From positions 3,256,856 through 3,320,855 of the forward strand of contig OY282374.1 in NCBI GenBank assembly GCA_958295815.1: a DNA stretch of 64,000 nt, given 5' to 3'. A program made the translations under genes and the position numbers. Position 1 is the stretch's first letter. Each line of letters opens with the position of its first letter. The notes under the pieces were generated by a model that saw only the letters and a program-made list of their open reading frames with translations, was not told where the DNA came from and searched no databases. Below are positions 1 through 8,901 of this stretch, in pieces. The DNA is from Candidatus Poribacteria bacterium. Its GTDB lineage: Bacteria > Poribacteria > WGA-4E > WGA-3G.

Positions 1-10
1 AACGACCTGA

Positions 11-3000
11 CTACTGACCTCCACTCCGACGGAGGTCTAATGTATGCGGATACTCGGCGTTCGTCTCTTCTGGCGGAACAGCCATAGGACCCGGAGATGT
101 GCCTTCAGGCAGAAAAATGCTCGTCGTTGGTCCTGAGGGTTGCGATTGAACAACACCGGGTGTATGTCCATCTGCTCCGAAGCGACTCGTCCGGCGTCCT
201 TCCGCTTCATAGGCATTCACTGGGAAGGTATCATAATGCCTCCCACCGGGATGGGAGACATGATAGGCGCAACCGCCGATTGCCCGATTATTCCATGTGT
301 CCACAATGTCAAATACAAGCGGTGAGTGGACACCAATCGTCGGATGTAGTGCTGATGGGGGTTGCCATGCGCGGTAACGTACCCCACCGACGTATTCGCC
401 ATGTGTCCCTGTATTGTGGAGAATTAACTGCCGTCCGTTACATGTTACTGTATACCGGGAATCCGTCAGCCCAGATACCTTCACCTGCAACCGTTCAACA
501 GAGGAATCGACAAAACGCGATGTCCCTGCCCGTGTTACTTCTTCACCTAATACGTGCCACGGTTCAATTGCCATCCTTAATTCCACTTCAATATCTTGTA
601 TGTTAACAGCACCCAATTTCGGAAAACGGAATTCAAAAAAGGGATCAAGCCACGCCATCTCAAACGGATAACCCGCTTCTTGGAGATCGCTAACCACTTC
701 CTGTAGGTCAGCGCGAACGTAGTGATGAAGCATGAATCGGTCATGTAATTCTGTTCCCCAACGTACGAGTTTTCCTTTGTAAGGGGTATTCCAGAACTTG
801 GCGATGAGTGTCCGAATCAGAAGCATCTGCACGATGCTCATCTGTGCGTGTGGCGGCATCTCGAAAGCCCGCATCTCCAGTAATCCGAGTCGTCCGCTTG
901 CCGAATCAGGAGAGTAGAGTTTGTCAATACAGAACTCGGAACGATGGGTGTTGCCTGTGAGGTCTACCATCAAGTGTCGGAGGAGTCTGTCAATTAGCCA
1001 AGGTGGCGTCTCTTCTGGTTCGCCTGGCGATCCTTCGGTAATCTGCTCGAAAGCGACTTCAAGTTCATAAAGCTGCTCGTCGCGTCCCTCATCTACACGC
1101 GGTGCCTGACTCGTCGGACCGATGAAGGCACTCGAAAAGAGGTACGATAAACCGGGATGGTGCTGCCAGCACGTGACGAGGCTCCGTAACAGATGGGGCT
1201 GCCGCAACAGTGGACTATCGGCGGGTGTCCGACCACCGACGATAATATGATTGCCGCCTCCGGTGCCGGTGTGTCTACCGTCTAACATGAATTTTTCAGC
1301 ACTTAGTCCGGTCAGTCGCGCTTCCGCGTAAAGCGTTGTGATATTGTGAACCAGTTCATCCCAGTTTTCCGCTGGATGAATGTTTACCTCAATCACACCC
1401 GGATCAGGGGTCACATTCAGCGATTGAATTCGCCAATCGTGCGGAACTTCATATCCTTCGATAATCACGGGCATGTCTAAGGCTTCAGCAGTCGCTTCCG
1501 TTGCCTCAAGAAGATTCAGATAGTGTTCTAAATGCGTCAGCGGTGGTATAAAGACGTACAATCGTCCATCACGAGGTTCAACACACAGTGCCGTCTGAAT
1601 AACATCCTGCTCTTCTTCGTTTTCTACTGTGGATTCGCTTTGTGAATTCGCTTGTGCTGACGCGTCTAAACTCTCCTCGCGCGGTTCAAAAGGATCGCGT
1701 TCGTAGACCTCATCTCGCTCTTCAGGTGGAACCCATTGTATAGACTCTAAGGGTAAACGGAGTCCTATCGGTGAATCGCCGGGGATTATGAACATGCGTC
1801 CGGCTTTGAAATCCCACACGCAACTTTCCCAAACATCGTTTGCCAAATTCCAGCGTAGCGGTAGTGCATAGCCGATCGGTTCACCGATCGTTTCTGTTTG
1901 GAGCAGCTGCGCCAGTCGATGGCGTTCGGATGCCTCTTTGAAGTCAAAGTCGAGAGGATTGATGTTGGTAGGGAGTCTTTCTTCCGTCCAGAGGAAATAG
2001 AGCGCGTCTTCATAAGCCGGTATTATTGAATCTGATGTAATTTTCAACAGTTCTGTGATATGGCGCGTGAATCGTTCAGCATCTTCAACACCCAAGCCGT
2101 AATCTTTATGAGGTTCGGCGAGCAATTTATCGTTCTGCCAAATAGGAACGCCATCTCTACGCCAAAAACAGCCATACTTCCAACGCGGTATAGGTTCACC
2201 AGGGTACCATTTTCCTTGTCCGTGATAGAGCCCGCCACCAGGTCCGAAACTATCGCGCAGACGGCGCAAGAGTGCCGCACCTAACTCTCTTTTTTTAGGG
2301 CTGTCTGCTTTTGTGTCCCACTCTGGACTTTCTGTATCGTCGATAGATACGAAAGTCGGCTCACCACCCATGGTCAACCGAATATCGTTATGAATTATAT
2401 CTCTGTCCACCTGCTGACCGAGGGCGTTAATATTTTCCCATTGTGTTTCCGTGTAGGGTTTTGTCACGCGCGGGTCTTCGTGGATACGCTGGACGGTGTT
2501 ACTATAGGTAAATTCTGTTTCGCACGGATCTGCGTAACCCGTAACCGGTGCCGCACTCACTGGATCCGCTACGCACGCCAATGGAATATGTCCCTCACTC
2601 GCAAATAAACCAGACGTTGGATCCAGACCTATCCAACCTGCTCCGGGTGCGTAAACTTCGCACCAGGCGTGCAAGTCGGTAAAATCCTGGGGCGGACCGG
2701 CAGGTCCCTTTACGGGTTTCTGATCGGCGACGAGTTGGACGAGGTAACCTGAGACGAATCGGGCAGCTAAACCGAGATGACGAAAAATTTGAACGAGTAG
2801 CCAACCTGTGTCTCGACAGGAACCGATCTGCTTCTCTAACGTCTCCTCGCAGGACTGCACACCGGGTTCCATGCGAATCGTGTATTTTATATTCTCCCAG
2901 AGCGACTGGTTGATGTCAACAAGGAAGTCGATAAGTTTCTTCTGCGTTCGAGGAATATCTGCCACCCACGCCGCAAGACGCGGACCGTTTTCTTTGACTT

Positions 3001-3355
3001 CAAGAAACGGGGTTAGCTCTTCTTTAAGTTGGACTTCGTAGTCAAATGGGTACTGTTCGGCACTCGCTTCGAGAAAGAAGTCAAACGGATTGATAATTGT
3101 CATATCCGCCACGAGATCTACTTCAAGAGACAATGCGCGTGTGGGTTCTTGGAAGATGGCGCGCGCTTGGTAATTGCCGAACGGGTCTTGCTGCCAGTTG
3201 ATGAAGTGCGTCTCCGGTTCAATCTTGAGCGAGTATGCTTCAATCGGTGTCCGGCAGTGCACTGCGGGTCTCAGTCGAAAAACGTGTGGAGACAAGTTAA
3301 CGAGCCGGTCATAGCGATATAGAGATTTGTGGTTAATAGCTACACGGATTGCCAT
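11..3355 (-). CDS. Transglutaminase-like protein with DUF2126 (COG1305/COG4196 type)
   Basis: This 1114-residue protein has an N-terminal bacterial transglutaminase-like beta domain (about 1-110), a papain-fold transglutaminase core (about 130-260) and a long DUF2126 region that begins near the motif TMGGEPTF (about residue 327). The catalytic triad is visible as C180 (GSCRD), H229 (LHAW) and D245 (GLDPTSG). The start follows a purine-rich GAGAGA site. It is the last of three closely packed minus-strand genes, after an ATP-grasp protein and an alpha-E protein, a gene set found in many bacteria and predicted by comparative genomics to make or process isopeptide-linked peptides. It has no signal peptide, so a cytoplasmic location is likely. 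The substrate is unknown. The stop codon lies 10 bases from the window edge, so further operon members would be outside the window. Confidence 0.93.
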   Translation of the reverse strand: MAIRVAINHKSLYRYDRLVNLSPHVFRLRPAVHCRTPIEAYSLKIEPETHFINWQQDPFGNYQARAIFQEPTRALSLEVDLVADMTIINPFDFFLEASAEQYPFDYEVQLKEELTPFLEVKENGPRLAAWVADIPRTQKKLIDFLVDINQSLWENIKYTIRMEPGVQSCEETLEKQIGSCRDTGWLLVQIFRHLGLAARFVSGYLVQLVADQKPVKGPAGPPQDFTDLHAWCEVYAPGAGWIGLDPTSGLFASEGHIPLACVADPVSAAPVTGYADPCETEFTYSNTVQRIHEDPRVTKPYTETQWENINALGQQVDRDIIHNDIRLTMGGEPTFVSIDDTESPEWDTKADSPKKRELGAALLRRLRDSFGPGGGLYHGQGKWYPGEPIPRWKYGCFWRRDGVPIWQNDKLLAEPHKDYGLGVEDAERFTRHITELLKITSDSIIPAYEDALYFLWTEERLPTNINPLDFDFKEASERHRLAQLLQTETIGEPIGYALPLRWNLANDVWESCVWDFKAGRMFIIPGDSPIGLRLPLESIQWVPPEERDEVYERDPFEPREESLDASAQANSQSESTVENEEEQDVIQTALCVEPRDGRLYVFIPPLTHLEHYLNLLEATEATAEALDMPVIIEGYEVPHDWRIQSLNVTPDPGVIEVNIHPAENWDELVHNITTLYAEARLTGLSAEKFMLDGRHTGTGGGNHIIVGGRTPADSPLLRQPHLLRSLVTCWQHHPGLSYLFSSAFIGPTSQAPRVDEGRDEQLYELEVAFEQITEGSPGEPEETPPWLIDRLLRHLMVDLTGNTHRSEFCIDKLYSPDSASGRLGLLEMRAFEMPPHAQMSIVQMLLIRTLIAKFWNTPYKGKLVRWGTELHDRFMLHHYVRADLQEVVSDLQEAGYPFEMAWLDPFFEFRFPKLGAVNIQDIEVELRMAIEPWHVLGEEVTRAGTSRFVDSSVERLQVKVSGLTDSRYTVTCNGRQLILHNTGTHGEYVGGVRYRAWQPPSALHPTIGVHSPLVFDIVDTWNNRAIGGCAYHVSHPGGRHYDTFPVNAYEAEGRRTSRFGADGHTPGVVQSQPSGPTTSIFLPEGTSPGPMAVPPEETNAEYPHTLDLRRSGGQ

Positions 3356-3378
3356 ATCTGTCTCTCTCCCTTTAGACC

Positions 3379-4359
3379 TTATAGTAACGGCTGTTCCTCA
3401 GGAACTTCTCCGTTGACAGGCCGCAAGGCGAAAAATGTCTTATGAATATCGCCACCGACTAAGTTGAGTTTGGTTTGGAATGCATCAAGAAACTCATGCA
3501 AACCGCTTGAAAGCACTTGTTTGACTTGGGCGTACGCAAATTCGGCACGCAGCTGCCCCAGGCGCTGTTCTGCTGGGTTAGAGAAAGTTTCCAAAGGTGT
3601 CCCAGAAATTGCATGTAATGATTCTTCCGATTTGGAGAGGCAGTAAAGTACCGAACGCGGGAATTCACGGTCTAACAATAGAAAAGCGACAACATCATCT
3701 GGAGAGATGAGTCCGTAGGTCCGTCGGTACATCTCAAAACCGCTGGCAGAATGGAGCAGCGCACCCCACTGAATATCATCAAATGGGGTATTCACATCCC
3801 AAATAGACGGAAGTAGGATAAAGTATTTAACATCAACGATTCTCGATGTTTTATCGGCACGTTCGATAAGTCGTCCCAATTGGCTGAAATGCCATCCTTC
3901 ACTATGCGACATGATATTATCCGTCAGTCCCATGAAGAGGTGCGATGCGAGTTTAATTTCCCGAAAGAATTCATGAGGTTCTGTCATCGCCCATTCTTCG
4001 GAGGTGTTGGTGACTAACAGATAGGCATCGTTTAACTGTTCCCACATCTCTGATGAAATGTTTTCGCGTATCGACCGAGCATTTTCACGGGCAGCCCGCA
4101 GGCAAGAGATAATGGAATTTGGATTTTTAGCATCGAATGCTAAAAAGTGGATCACTGCTTCGCGGGATGCTTCGCCGTAACGTTCGGAAAACACTTCGTC
4201 ATCGCCTGTCGTGGCAACAAGCGGTTCCCATTGTGCCTGTATACCGACCGGCATGTCAAGTATAAGATGCAGGTTGACATCGACGAAACGGGCAACGTTT
4301 TCGGCGCGTTCGATATAACGACTCGTCCAGTAAATTGATTCTGCAACGCGACTTAGCAT
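3379..4359 (-). CDS. Alpha-E domain protein (DUF403)
   Basis: This 326-residue, all-helical protein starts with the typical alpha-E N-terminus MLSRVAESIYWTSRYIERAE. The whole length matches the family and there is no separate catalytic motif. Alpha-E proteins are almost always encoded beside circularly permuted ATP-grasp and transglutaminase genes, as here. They are thought to be partners in a peptide-ligase or transfer system, but no biochemical role is firmly established. A GGAGG site stands just before the ATG. It is 8 bp downstream of the ATP-grasp gene and 23 bp upstream of the transglutaminase gene, so the three are almost certainly co-transcribed. Confidence 0.93.
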   Translation of the reverse strand: MLSRVAESIYWTSRYIERAENVARFVDVNLHLILDMPVGIQAQWEPLVATTGDDEVFSERYGEASREAVIHFLAFDAKNPNSIISCLRAARENARSIRENISSEMWEQLNDAYLLVTNTSEEWAMTEPHEFFREIKLASHLFMGLTDNIMSHSEGWHFSQLGRLIERADKTSRIVDVKYFILLPSIWDVNTPFDDIQWGALLHSASGFEMYRRTYGLISPDDVVAFLLLDREFPRSVLYCLSKSEESLHAISGTPLETFSNPAEQRLGQLRAEFAYAQVKQVLSSGLHEFLDAFQTKLNLVGGDIHKTFFALRPVNGEVPEEQPLL

Positions 4360-4367
4360 AACCCCTC

Positions 4368-5813
4368 CTATCCGGCACCTGACAAGACCCAGGTATCCTT
4401 ACTACCGCCACCTTGTGACGAGTTGACAACCAGTGAGCCTTCTCTCAGGGCGACCCGTGTTAATCCACCCGGAAGAACGTAAATATCTTCGCCGTAAAGG
4501 ATAAACGGACGCAGATCAACATGTCGTCCTTCAAAATGGTCGTTATTAATAAGCACCGGCACACGCGAAAGCGAAAGCGTCGGTTGCGCGATGTAATTAC
4601 GCGGATTGTCTTTAATACGGCGGGCAAATTCCTCGTGTTTTGCTTTTGTCGCGTGTGGACCGATCAACATCCCATAGCCACCGGACTGGTTTGCTTCTTT
4701 CACAACAAGTTCGTCCAGATGCTCCAGAACATATTTTCGATCTGAGTCCTTCCAGCACATATAGGTTGGGACGTTCGGGACAATAATATCTTCATCGAGA
4801 TAGTACTTGATGATCTCCGGCACGAATGAGCAGATAACTTTATCGTCGGCGACACAGGTGCCGGGCGCATTTACGAGGGCAATACGTCCCGCTTTGTAAA
4901 CGTCCATTAAGCCTGGAACACCGAGCATTGATTCTGGGTTGAGCACTTTCGGGTCAAGAAAATCGTCGTTAATTCGGCGGTAGAGGACATCAATCCGCTC
5001 AAAGCCTTTCGTCGTTCGCGCGTGAACGAACCCATCCATCACAACAAGATCGCGTCCCTCAACCAATTCGACCCCCATCTGTTGTGCAAGGAAGGAGTGC
5101 TCGAAGTATGCTGAATTATATATCCCCGGCGTGAGGAGAGCGACTTCGGGAGAAGGCACTCTGTCCGTTACAAGGTAACGGAGCATATTTAATAAATTGC
5201 TCGGGTAGTCCTCCACTGGTTGAATCTGCGACATCCCAAAAAGCTGTGGAAACGTCCGTTTCATTAGCTGCCGGTTTTCCACGACGTAGGAGACACCGGA
5301 TGGGCACCCGAGATTATCTTCCAATACATAGATTTGCCCATCCGCATCGCGCACCAAGTCTGTGCCGGTAATGTGGCACCAGATACCGCGTGGTGGATCC
5401 AAGCCGATACACGGCTCAAGGTATCGTTCTGATGAGAGCACGACATCCGCAGGAACGATACCGTCTTTGAGAATTTTCTGGTCGTGGTAAACGTCGTCAA
5501 TGAATAAATTTAAAGCATGAATGCGTTGTTTAAGCCCGCGTTCTATCCATTCCCATTCGCTGGCACTAATAATTCGGGGGATGAGATCGAAGGGAAAAAT
5601 CTTTTCGATGCCTTGCTCGTCAGCATAGACGTTGAAGGTTATCCCCATTCTGAGCAAAGCGTGTTCAGCCGCAATTTGACGGCGTGCTAACTCGCCTTCA
5701 GGAAAACCTTCAATCCGCTCCATCAACATCTGAGCGGCGGGGCGAGCACTCCCATCGGGCGCGAGCATTTCATCATAAAATCCTTTAGTGTTATATCCAT
5801 CAAATCCTGTCAT
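4368..5813 (-). CDS. Circularly permuted type 2 ATP-grasp protein (DUF404/DUF407)
   Basis: This 481-residue protein carries the DUF404 region in its first half (LDPPRGIWCHITGTDLVRD, then LEDNLGCPSGVSYVVENR) and the DUF407 region at its end (QPTLSLSRVPVLIN, DLRPFILYGE, LPGGLTRVAL). These are hallmarks of circularly permuted ATP-grasp ligases, which are predicted to form amide bonds between amino acids or to a peptide through an acyl-phosphate. It is the first gene of the operon and has GAGGAGG ahead of the ATG. Upstream lies 724 bp with no gene, where the operon promoter should be. The substrate cannot be read from the sequence. Confidence 0.94.
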   Translation of the reverse strand: MTGFDGYNTKGFYDEMLAPDGSARPAAQMLMERIEGFPEGELARRQIAAEHALLRMGITFNVYADEQGIEKIFPFDLIPRIISASEWEWIERGLKQRIHALNLFIDDVYHDQKILKDGIVPADVVLSSERYLEPCIGLDPPRGIWCHITGTDLVRDADGQIYVLEDNLGCPSGVSYVVENRQLMKRTFPQLFGMSQIQPVEDYPSNLLNMLRYLVTDRVPSPEVALLTPGIYNSAYFEHSFLAQQMGVELVEGRDLVVMDGFVHARTTKGFERIDVLYRRINDDFLDPKVLNPESMLGVPGLMDVYKAGRIALVNAPGTCVADDKVICSFVPEIIKYYLDEDIIVPNVPTYMCWKDSDRKYVLEHLDELVVKEANQSGGYGMLIGPHATKAKHEEFARRIKDNPRNYIAQPTLSLSRVPVLINNDHFEGRHVDLRPFILYGEDIYVLPGGLTRVALREGSLVVNSSQGGGSKDTWVLSGAG

Positions 5814-6537
5814 TGCAGTGAGCCTCCTCTACCTTGGTGCTGTCGAGAATTCGGCGATTCCGCAGCGAGAATGCAAAGATGCTGGAGGGCAGTGGTTTAG
5901 GAACCGAGTCAACCCTATAAGGGTGTGATGCAATACTTATGCCAATGTTAATTTGCACAGAAAATTGATGATCCGTTTCAGTCGAATGCGTAAACCAACC
6001 CACTTCGGGCGTTGTGCGGAGATGAAATTGTAGATTTGACCCTTACGGGTTGCCTGCTAATTTTTTAGGCAGTGCGGTCAGTTGCTGTCCAATTATGATG
6101 CACCAATCGCATCCGAGCGCACAGTGTAACTACTCTTAATAGTTTATTTTAACGCGAACTTGATAAATAGTTGGTTCGAATCAACGCCGAATGCGCGTGT
6201 GGCATTCGGCGGGGTTTCGCTATATCTATTTTCTTGAAGGGTTCATTGCGAATGACAATTCTCTGTATCAGTAGAGTTTTTCCGTCTATTACCGCTCTAC
6301 CCAATCTACGTTACCATTTGGGTTTTATTTTCAAACTCACGTTATTTTATCACACTTTGAGGTATTAGTCCAAACCTAATTTGGTTTTGATATATGCTGA
6401 TTTTTTGTCAGAATCAGGATTCACGGGGTTTTAAGATGGACAGGAAGAGATTATCACGGTCGGCGGTTGGTCGGCGAGGTTTTCCAACCTCGCCGACACA
6501 GTGTATCAATGTTCTAAAATCTACTATAGTTGCCGTG
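5814..6537. other. Gene-free stretch with two perfect hairpins
   Basis: I see no credible coding frame in these 724 bases. They hold two perfect inverted repeats: a 10-bp stem (CGCCGAATGC at 6185-6194 with its complement at 6202-6211) and an 11-bp stem with a 4-base loop (TCGGCGAGGTT at 6471-6481 with its complement at 6486-6496). Both belong to families that recur elsewhere in the window. The rest is AT-rich and probably contains the promoter of the ATP-grasp operon, but no convincing -35/-10 pair stands out. Confidence 0.5.
6471..6496. repeat. Interspersed palindrome, GCGAGGTT family (perfect 11-bp stem)
   Basis: The arms TCGGCGAGGTT and AACCTCGCCGA are separated by TTCC. The repeat lies about 40 bp beyond the stop codon of the minus-strand PhyH gene. 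No T-run follows on either strand, so it is not a classical terminator. Related palindromes lie at 12956-12977, 12999-13020, 17120-17161, 18803-18823 and 42438-42496. Confidence 0.8.
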
Positions 6538-7716
6538 TCAGACAGCCTTCTGGAAGGCTTCCCACGCGTCGCCTGCTGCCGCAGCTTGACTTTCTAATTC
6601 GGTACGCCACCCGGCGACTTTCCCTGATTTAATCTGCTGAATATCAAAGCCAGCGTACCGGTCCTCAAGCGTGTCTCCGAGTTTCTGGGTTGCTTCCCAC
6701 CGATCCCACGCTGTCTGCATCCAAGCATGTGGCAGTGCCTCTCGGACAGCAGGATCGAGTTGCCATGCGCTTCGTGCATCCGCAGTTGACGGCTCACCAG
6801 CGGGTTCACCCGACCATTTCGACCAGCCTATCGACAGTGTATTCCGCTCACGTTCAGGTACAGTGTGTCCTGTGTGGATATTGTTGCCATTGCGAATGAG
6901 TGCCTCTCCGGGCTTGAGCCGAATAGCAACTTGATCGGGCAACGGATCGGTTCTGTTCCAACTCGGTGTGTACGGGACACCTTGATCCTTCATGGATTGT
7001 GGGAGTAGTACATCATGCTCAAAAGGGGTGCGCCATCGATGGTGGCTACCCGGAATGAGTTCATGGCATTCGTCGTCCGTAAGTGCCAAAAACATGCTCA
7101 CGCCGTTCCGTTCTTTAATTCGCGTCTCGTTGCTTTCTTGAATTTCTTTCCAGCGGATTCGCTCTACCTCTTCGGAATAATCTTCGGGGGTATCTCCGCG
7201 GATTTCCCGCTGTGAGAAGTAACCTTTTCCATCACCCCACCATGTCACGTCTCGATGCCAACTGGGTCCGTTCGCCTGTTTCCGTGGATTTGCCCACAGC
7301 AGCATACCACTAAATGACATATCCTCGGGCTGTAGACCGTGACACCAGGAAGCAACGAAATCTAAGAACTCCGAAGATCCGTGGAATTCGGAGAAGCTTG
7401 GCTCCTTGAAAGCTGGATGGATGAGTCCTCGGATCGCCCACGGTTCATTGTGTGCGGCGCGGTGGACATAGCCCTTTGAACAATCAATTATGTCGTAAAC
7501 ATTTTCTGGGGCGGTTGCCTCAGTAACACGACGTCCCGCCTCTCGAAGGATAGGAATCCAAGGGCTATCAACGAAGTCGTTGATGATGACAAAACCCTCT
7601 TCCTTCAGGTATGCCAATCTTTCAGGTGTGGCACCTGGAGCTGAAAGTTCGGGTTTGAAGTCTGCAAACGCATTAGCGCGATAAGTTTCCGTCGCTTGTG
7701 CTTCATTTGTGCTCAT
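6538..7716 (-). CDS. Phytanoyl-CoA dioxygenase (PhyH) family protein
   Basis: This 392-residue member of the Fe(II)/2-oxoglutarate-dependent PhyH family should hydroxylate an unactivated carbon. The iron ligands are visible as H154 and D156 (WHRD) and a distal His at 281 or 284 (NNIHTGH). R291 is placed to hold 2-oxoglutarate. The start chosen is the ATG at 7716, because GGAGG lies 10 bases before it; the in-frame ATG 45 bases upstream has no ribosome site. It is about 100 residues longer than the other PhyH proteins here because of inserts around 160-250, so it belongs to a different subfamily. The substrate is unknown. Confidence 0.9.
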   Translation of the reverse strand: MSTNEAQATETYRANAFADFKPELSAPGATPERLAYLKEEGFVIINDFVDSPWIPILREAGRRVTEATAPENVYDIIDCSKGYVHRAAHNEPWAIRGLIHPAFKEPSFSEFHGSSEFLDFVASWCHGLQPEDMSFSGMLLWANPRKQANGPSWHRDVTWWGDGKGYFSQREIRGDTPEDYSEEVERIRWKEIQESNETRIKERNGVSMFLALTDDECHELIPGSHHRWRTPFEHDVLLPQSMKDQGVPYTPSWNRTDPLPDQVAIRLKPGEALIRNGNNIHTGHTVPERERNTLSIGWSKWSGEPAGEPSTADARSAWQLDPAVREALPHAWMQTAWDRWEATQKLGDTLEDRYAGFDIQQIKSGKVAGWRTELESQAAAAGDAWEAFQKAV

Positions 7717-7831
7717 TGTCGTCTTTCCTCCATATTGGATAGTGACTTTAAGCGAATACAATATTGTAATTTTAGCACATTTCGCATATTTATCAAAATT
7801 TTCCTGTAGGCGGTGGGGAGATTTAGTTTTT

Positions 7832-7920
7832 CAAATTTACATCTGGACCCCGAACAAGTTCGGGCATCCATCAACAGGAGTCATTCATGTAAAAACTAAT
7901 TTCTTAAAACTGAATAGTTC
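7832..7920. repeat. Interspersed element with CCCGAAC..GTTCGGG palindrome, copy 1
   Basis: This element of about 90 bp contains a perfect palindrome (CCCGAAC, AA, GTTCGGG at 7848-7863) and a shared tail, CATCCATCA then about 40 bases ending with TTCTTAAAA. Similar elements occur at 11951-12072 (two palindromes) and 23300-23392. The similarity extends beyond the palindrome, so this is a dispersed, MITE-like unit. It occupies most of the gap between two PhyH genes. Confidence 0.75.
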
Positions 7921-8028
7921 TACTGTTGGAGAAAAATCGATTTAACTTTTTCCTCAAATATGCTATCATCTTCACAGCGGTTCAGTGGATTTTCCTCGCT
8001 CCCGCAAACTCAGAAATAGGAGATAATA

Positions 8029-8889
8029 ATGAACGCAGAATCGAGACCACAAGAGCAACGTTTCGACTTGAGTGCAGACGAATTGAAATTTTGGAACGAG
8101 AACGGCTACTTGGTCCGTTTGAACGTATTCACCCCTGAAGAGAACGATGCCTTCCGTCAAGTCGCCGAAGACATTGTGGATAGAAAACGTCCGTTCCCAT
8201 CTGTCCATATAGACCAGAACGCACTCGTTAGAGATGGAAAAGCAGCGCAGCAAGGCATCTATGCGATGCACAAAATTCATTTTCCGAGCTGCTACGACCC
8301 AGAATTCCTCACGCGTGTACGGGATACCCGCCTAACCGATCCCATTGTTGACATGCTCGGTCCAGATATCCTCGGTATCAACACGCTGTTTATCTGGAAA
8401 GCTCCCAAGATAGGACTCGGCTTTCCGTGGCATCAAGATAAATTCTACTTCCGCACCCGGTTTAGGACGGAGACGACTGTCGGGACGTGGACGGCTATTG
8501 ACCCGGCGGACAAAGAGAACGGCTGTCTCTACGTTATCCCCGGTAGCCATAAATGGGATATTTTTCAGCACGACGACCTCGAAGGTTCACAACAACGCGA
8601 GTTCAAGATGGCGCAAGGGGTTCGCGACGAAGATGGCGTTGCGGTAGAGGTGCCACCCGGTGCGGTTATCTGGTTCCACAGCCATCTTCTACATAAAAGC
8701 ATGGACAATCATAGTCTGCGGTTTCGCCGCAGTTTCGTTGCTCATTATCTCAGTGCCCAAGCGGAATGGACAAAGCCGAAGCCAGCGGGAGGTTCTGCCG
8801 TCATGTGGATTCGCGGTCGAACTTTCCCCGACAAGGTTCACGAAGTCGAACGCGATGTCCTTCCAATTCCTGAATCCACGGGACAGTAA
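8029..8889 (+). CDS. Phytanoyl-CoA dioxygenase (PhyH) family protein, tandem copy A
   Basis: This 286-residue PhyH-family oxygenase has metal ligands H135 and D137 (FPWHQD) and H222 (LLHKS), with R231 or R233 for 2-oxoglutarate. The jelly-roll strand motif CLYVIPGSHKWD is typical of the family. An AGGAG site precedes the ATG by 6 bases. The next gene, 12 bp downstream, is a close paralogue with identical motif spacing, so the pair arose by tandem duplication and is probably co-transcribed. The small-molecule substrate is unknown; PhyH homologues act on acyl-CoAs, ectoine, secondary metabolites and others, so the name does not fix the reaction. Confidence 0.92.
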   Translation: MNAESRPQEQRFDLSADELKFWNENGYLVRLNVFTPEENDAFRQVAEDIVDRKRPFPSVHIDQNALVRDGKAAQQGIYAMHKIHFPSCYDPEFLTRVRDTRLTDPIVDMLGPDILGINTLFIWKAPKIGLGFPWHQDKFYFRTRFRTETTVGTWTAIDPADKENGCLYVIPGSHKWDIFQHDDLEGSQQREFKMAQGVRDEDGVAVEVPPGAVIWFHSHLLHKSMDNHSLRFRRSFVAHYLSAQAEWTKPKPAGGSAVMWIRGRTFPDKVHEVERDVLPIPESTGQ

Positions 8890-8901
8890 CAGGAGATATT
8901 A

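Noticed and set aside
5800..6003. 67-residue minus-strand frame upstream of the ATP-grasp gene
   Set aside because: It overlaps the ribosome site of the ATP-grasp gene, has no site of its own and no recognisable sequence.
6165..6182. tRNA, because of a GGTTCGAATC-like T-arm motif
   Set aside because: There is no acceptor stem, anticodon arm or D-arm upstream at the right distance, so the motif is chance.
7972..8280. Minus-strand frame overlapping the start of a PhyH gene
   Set aside because: It lies antisense to the PhyH N-terminus and has no ribosome site or family signal.
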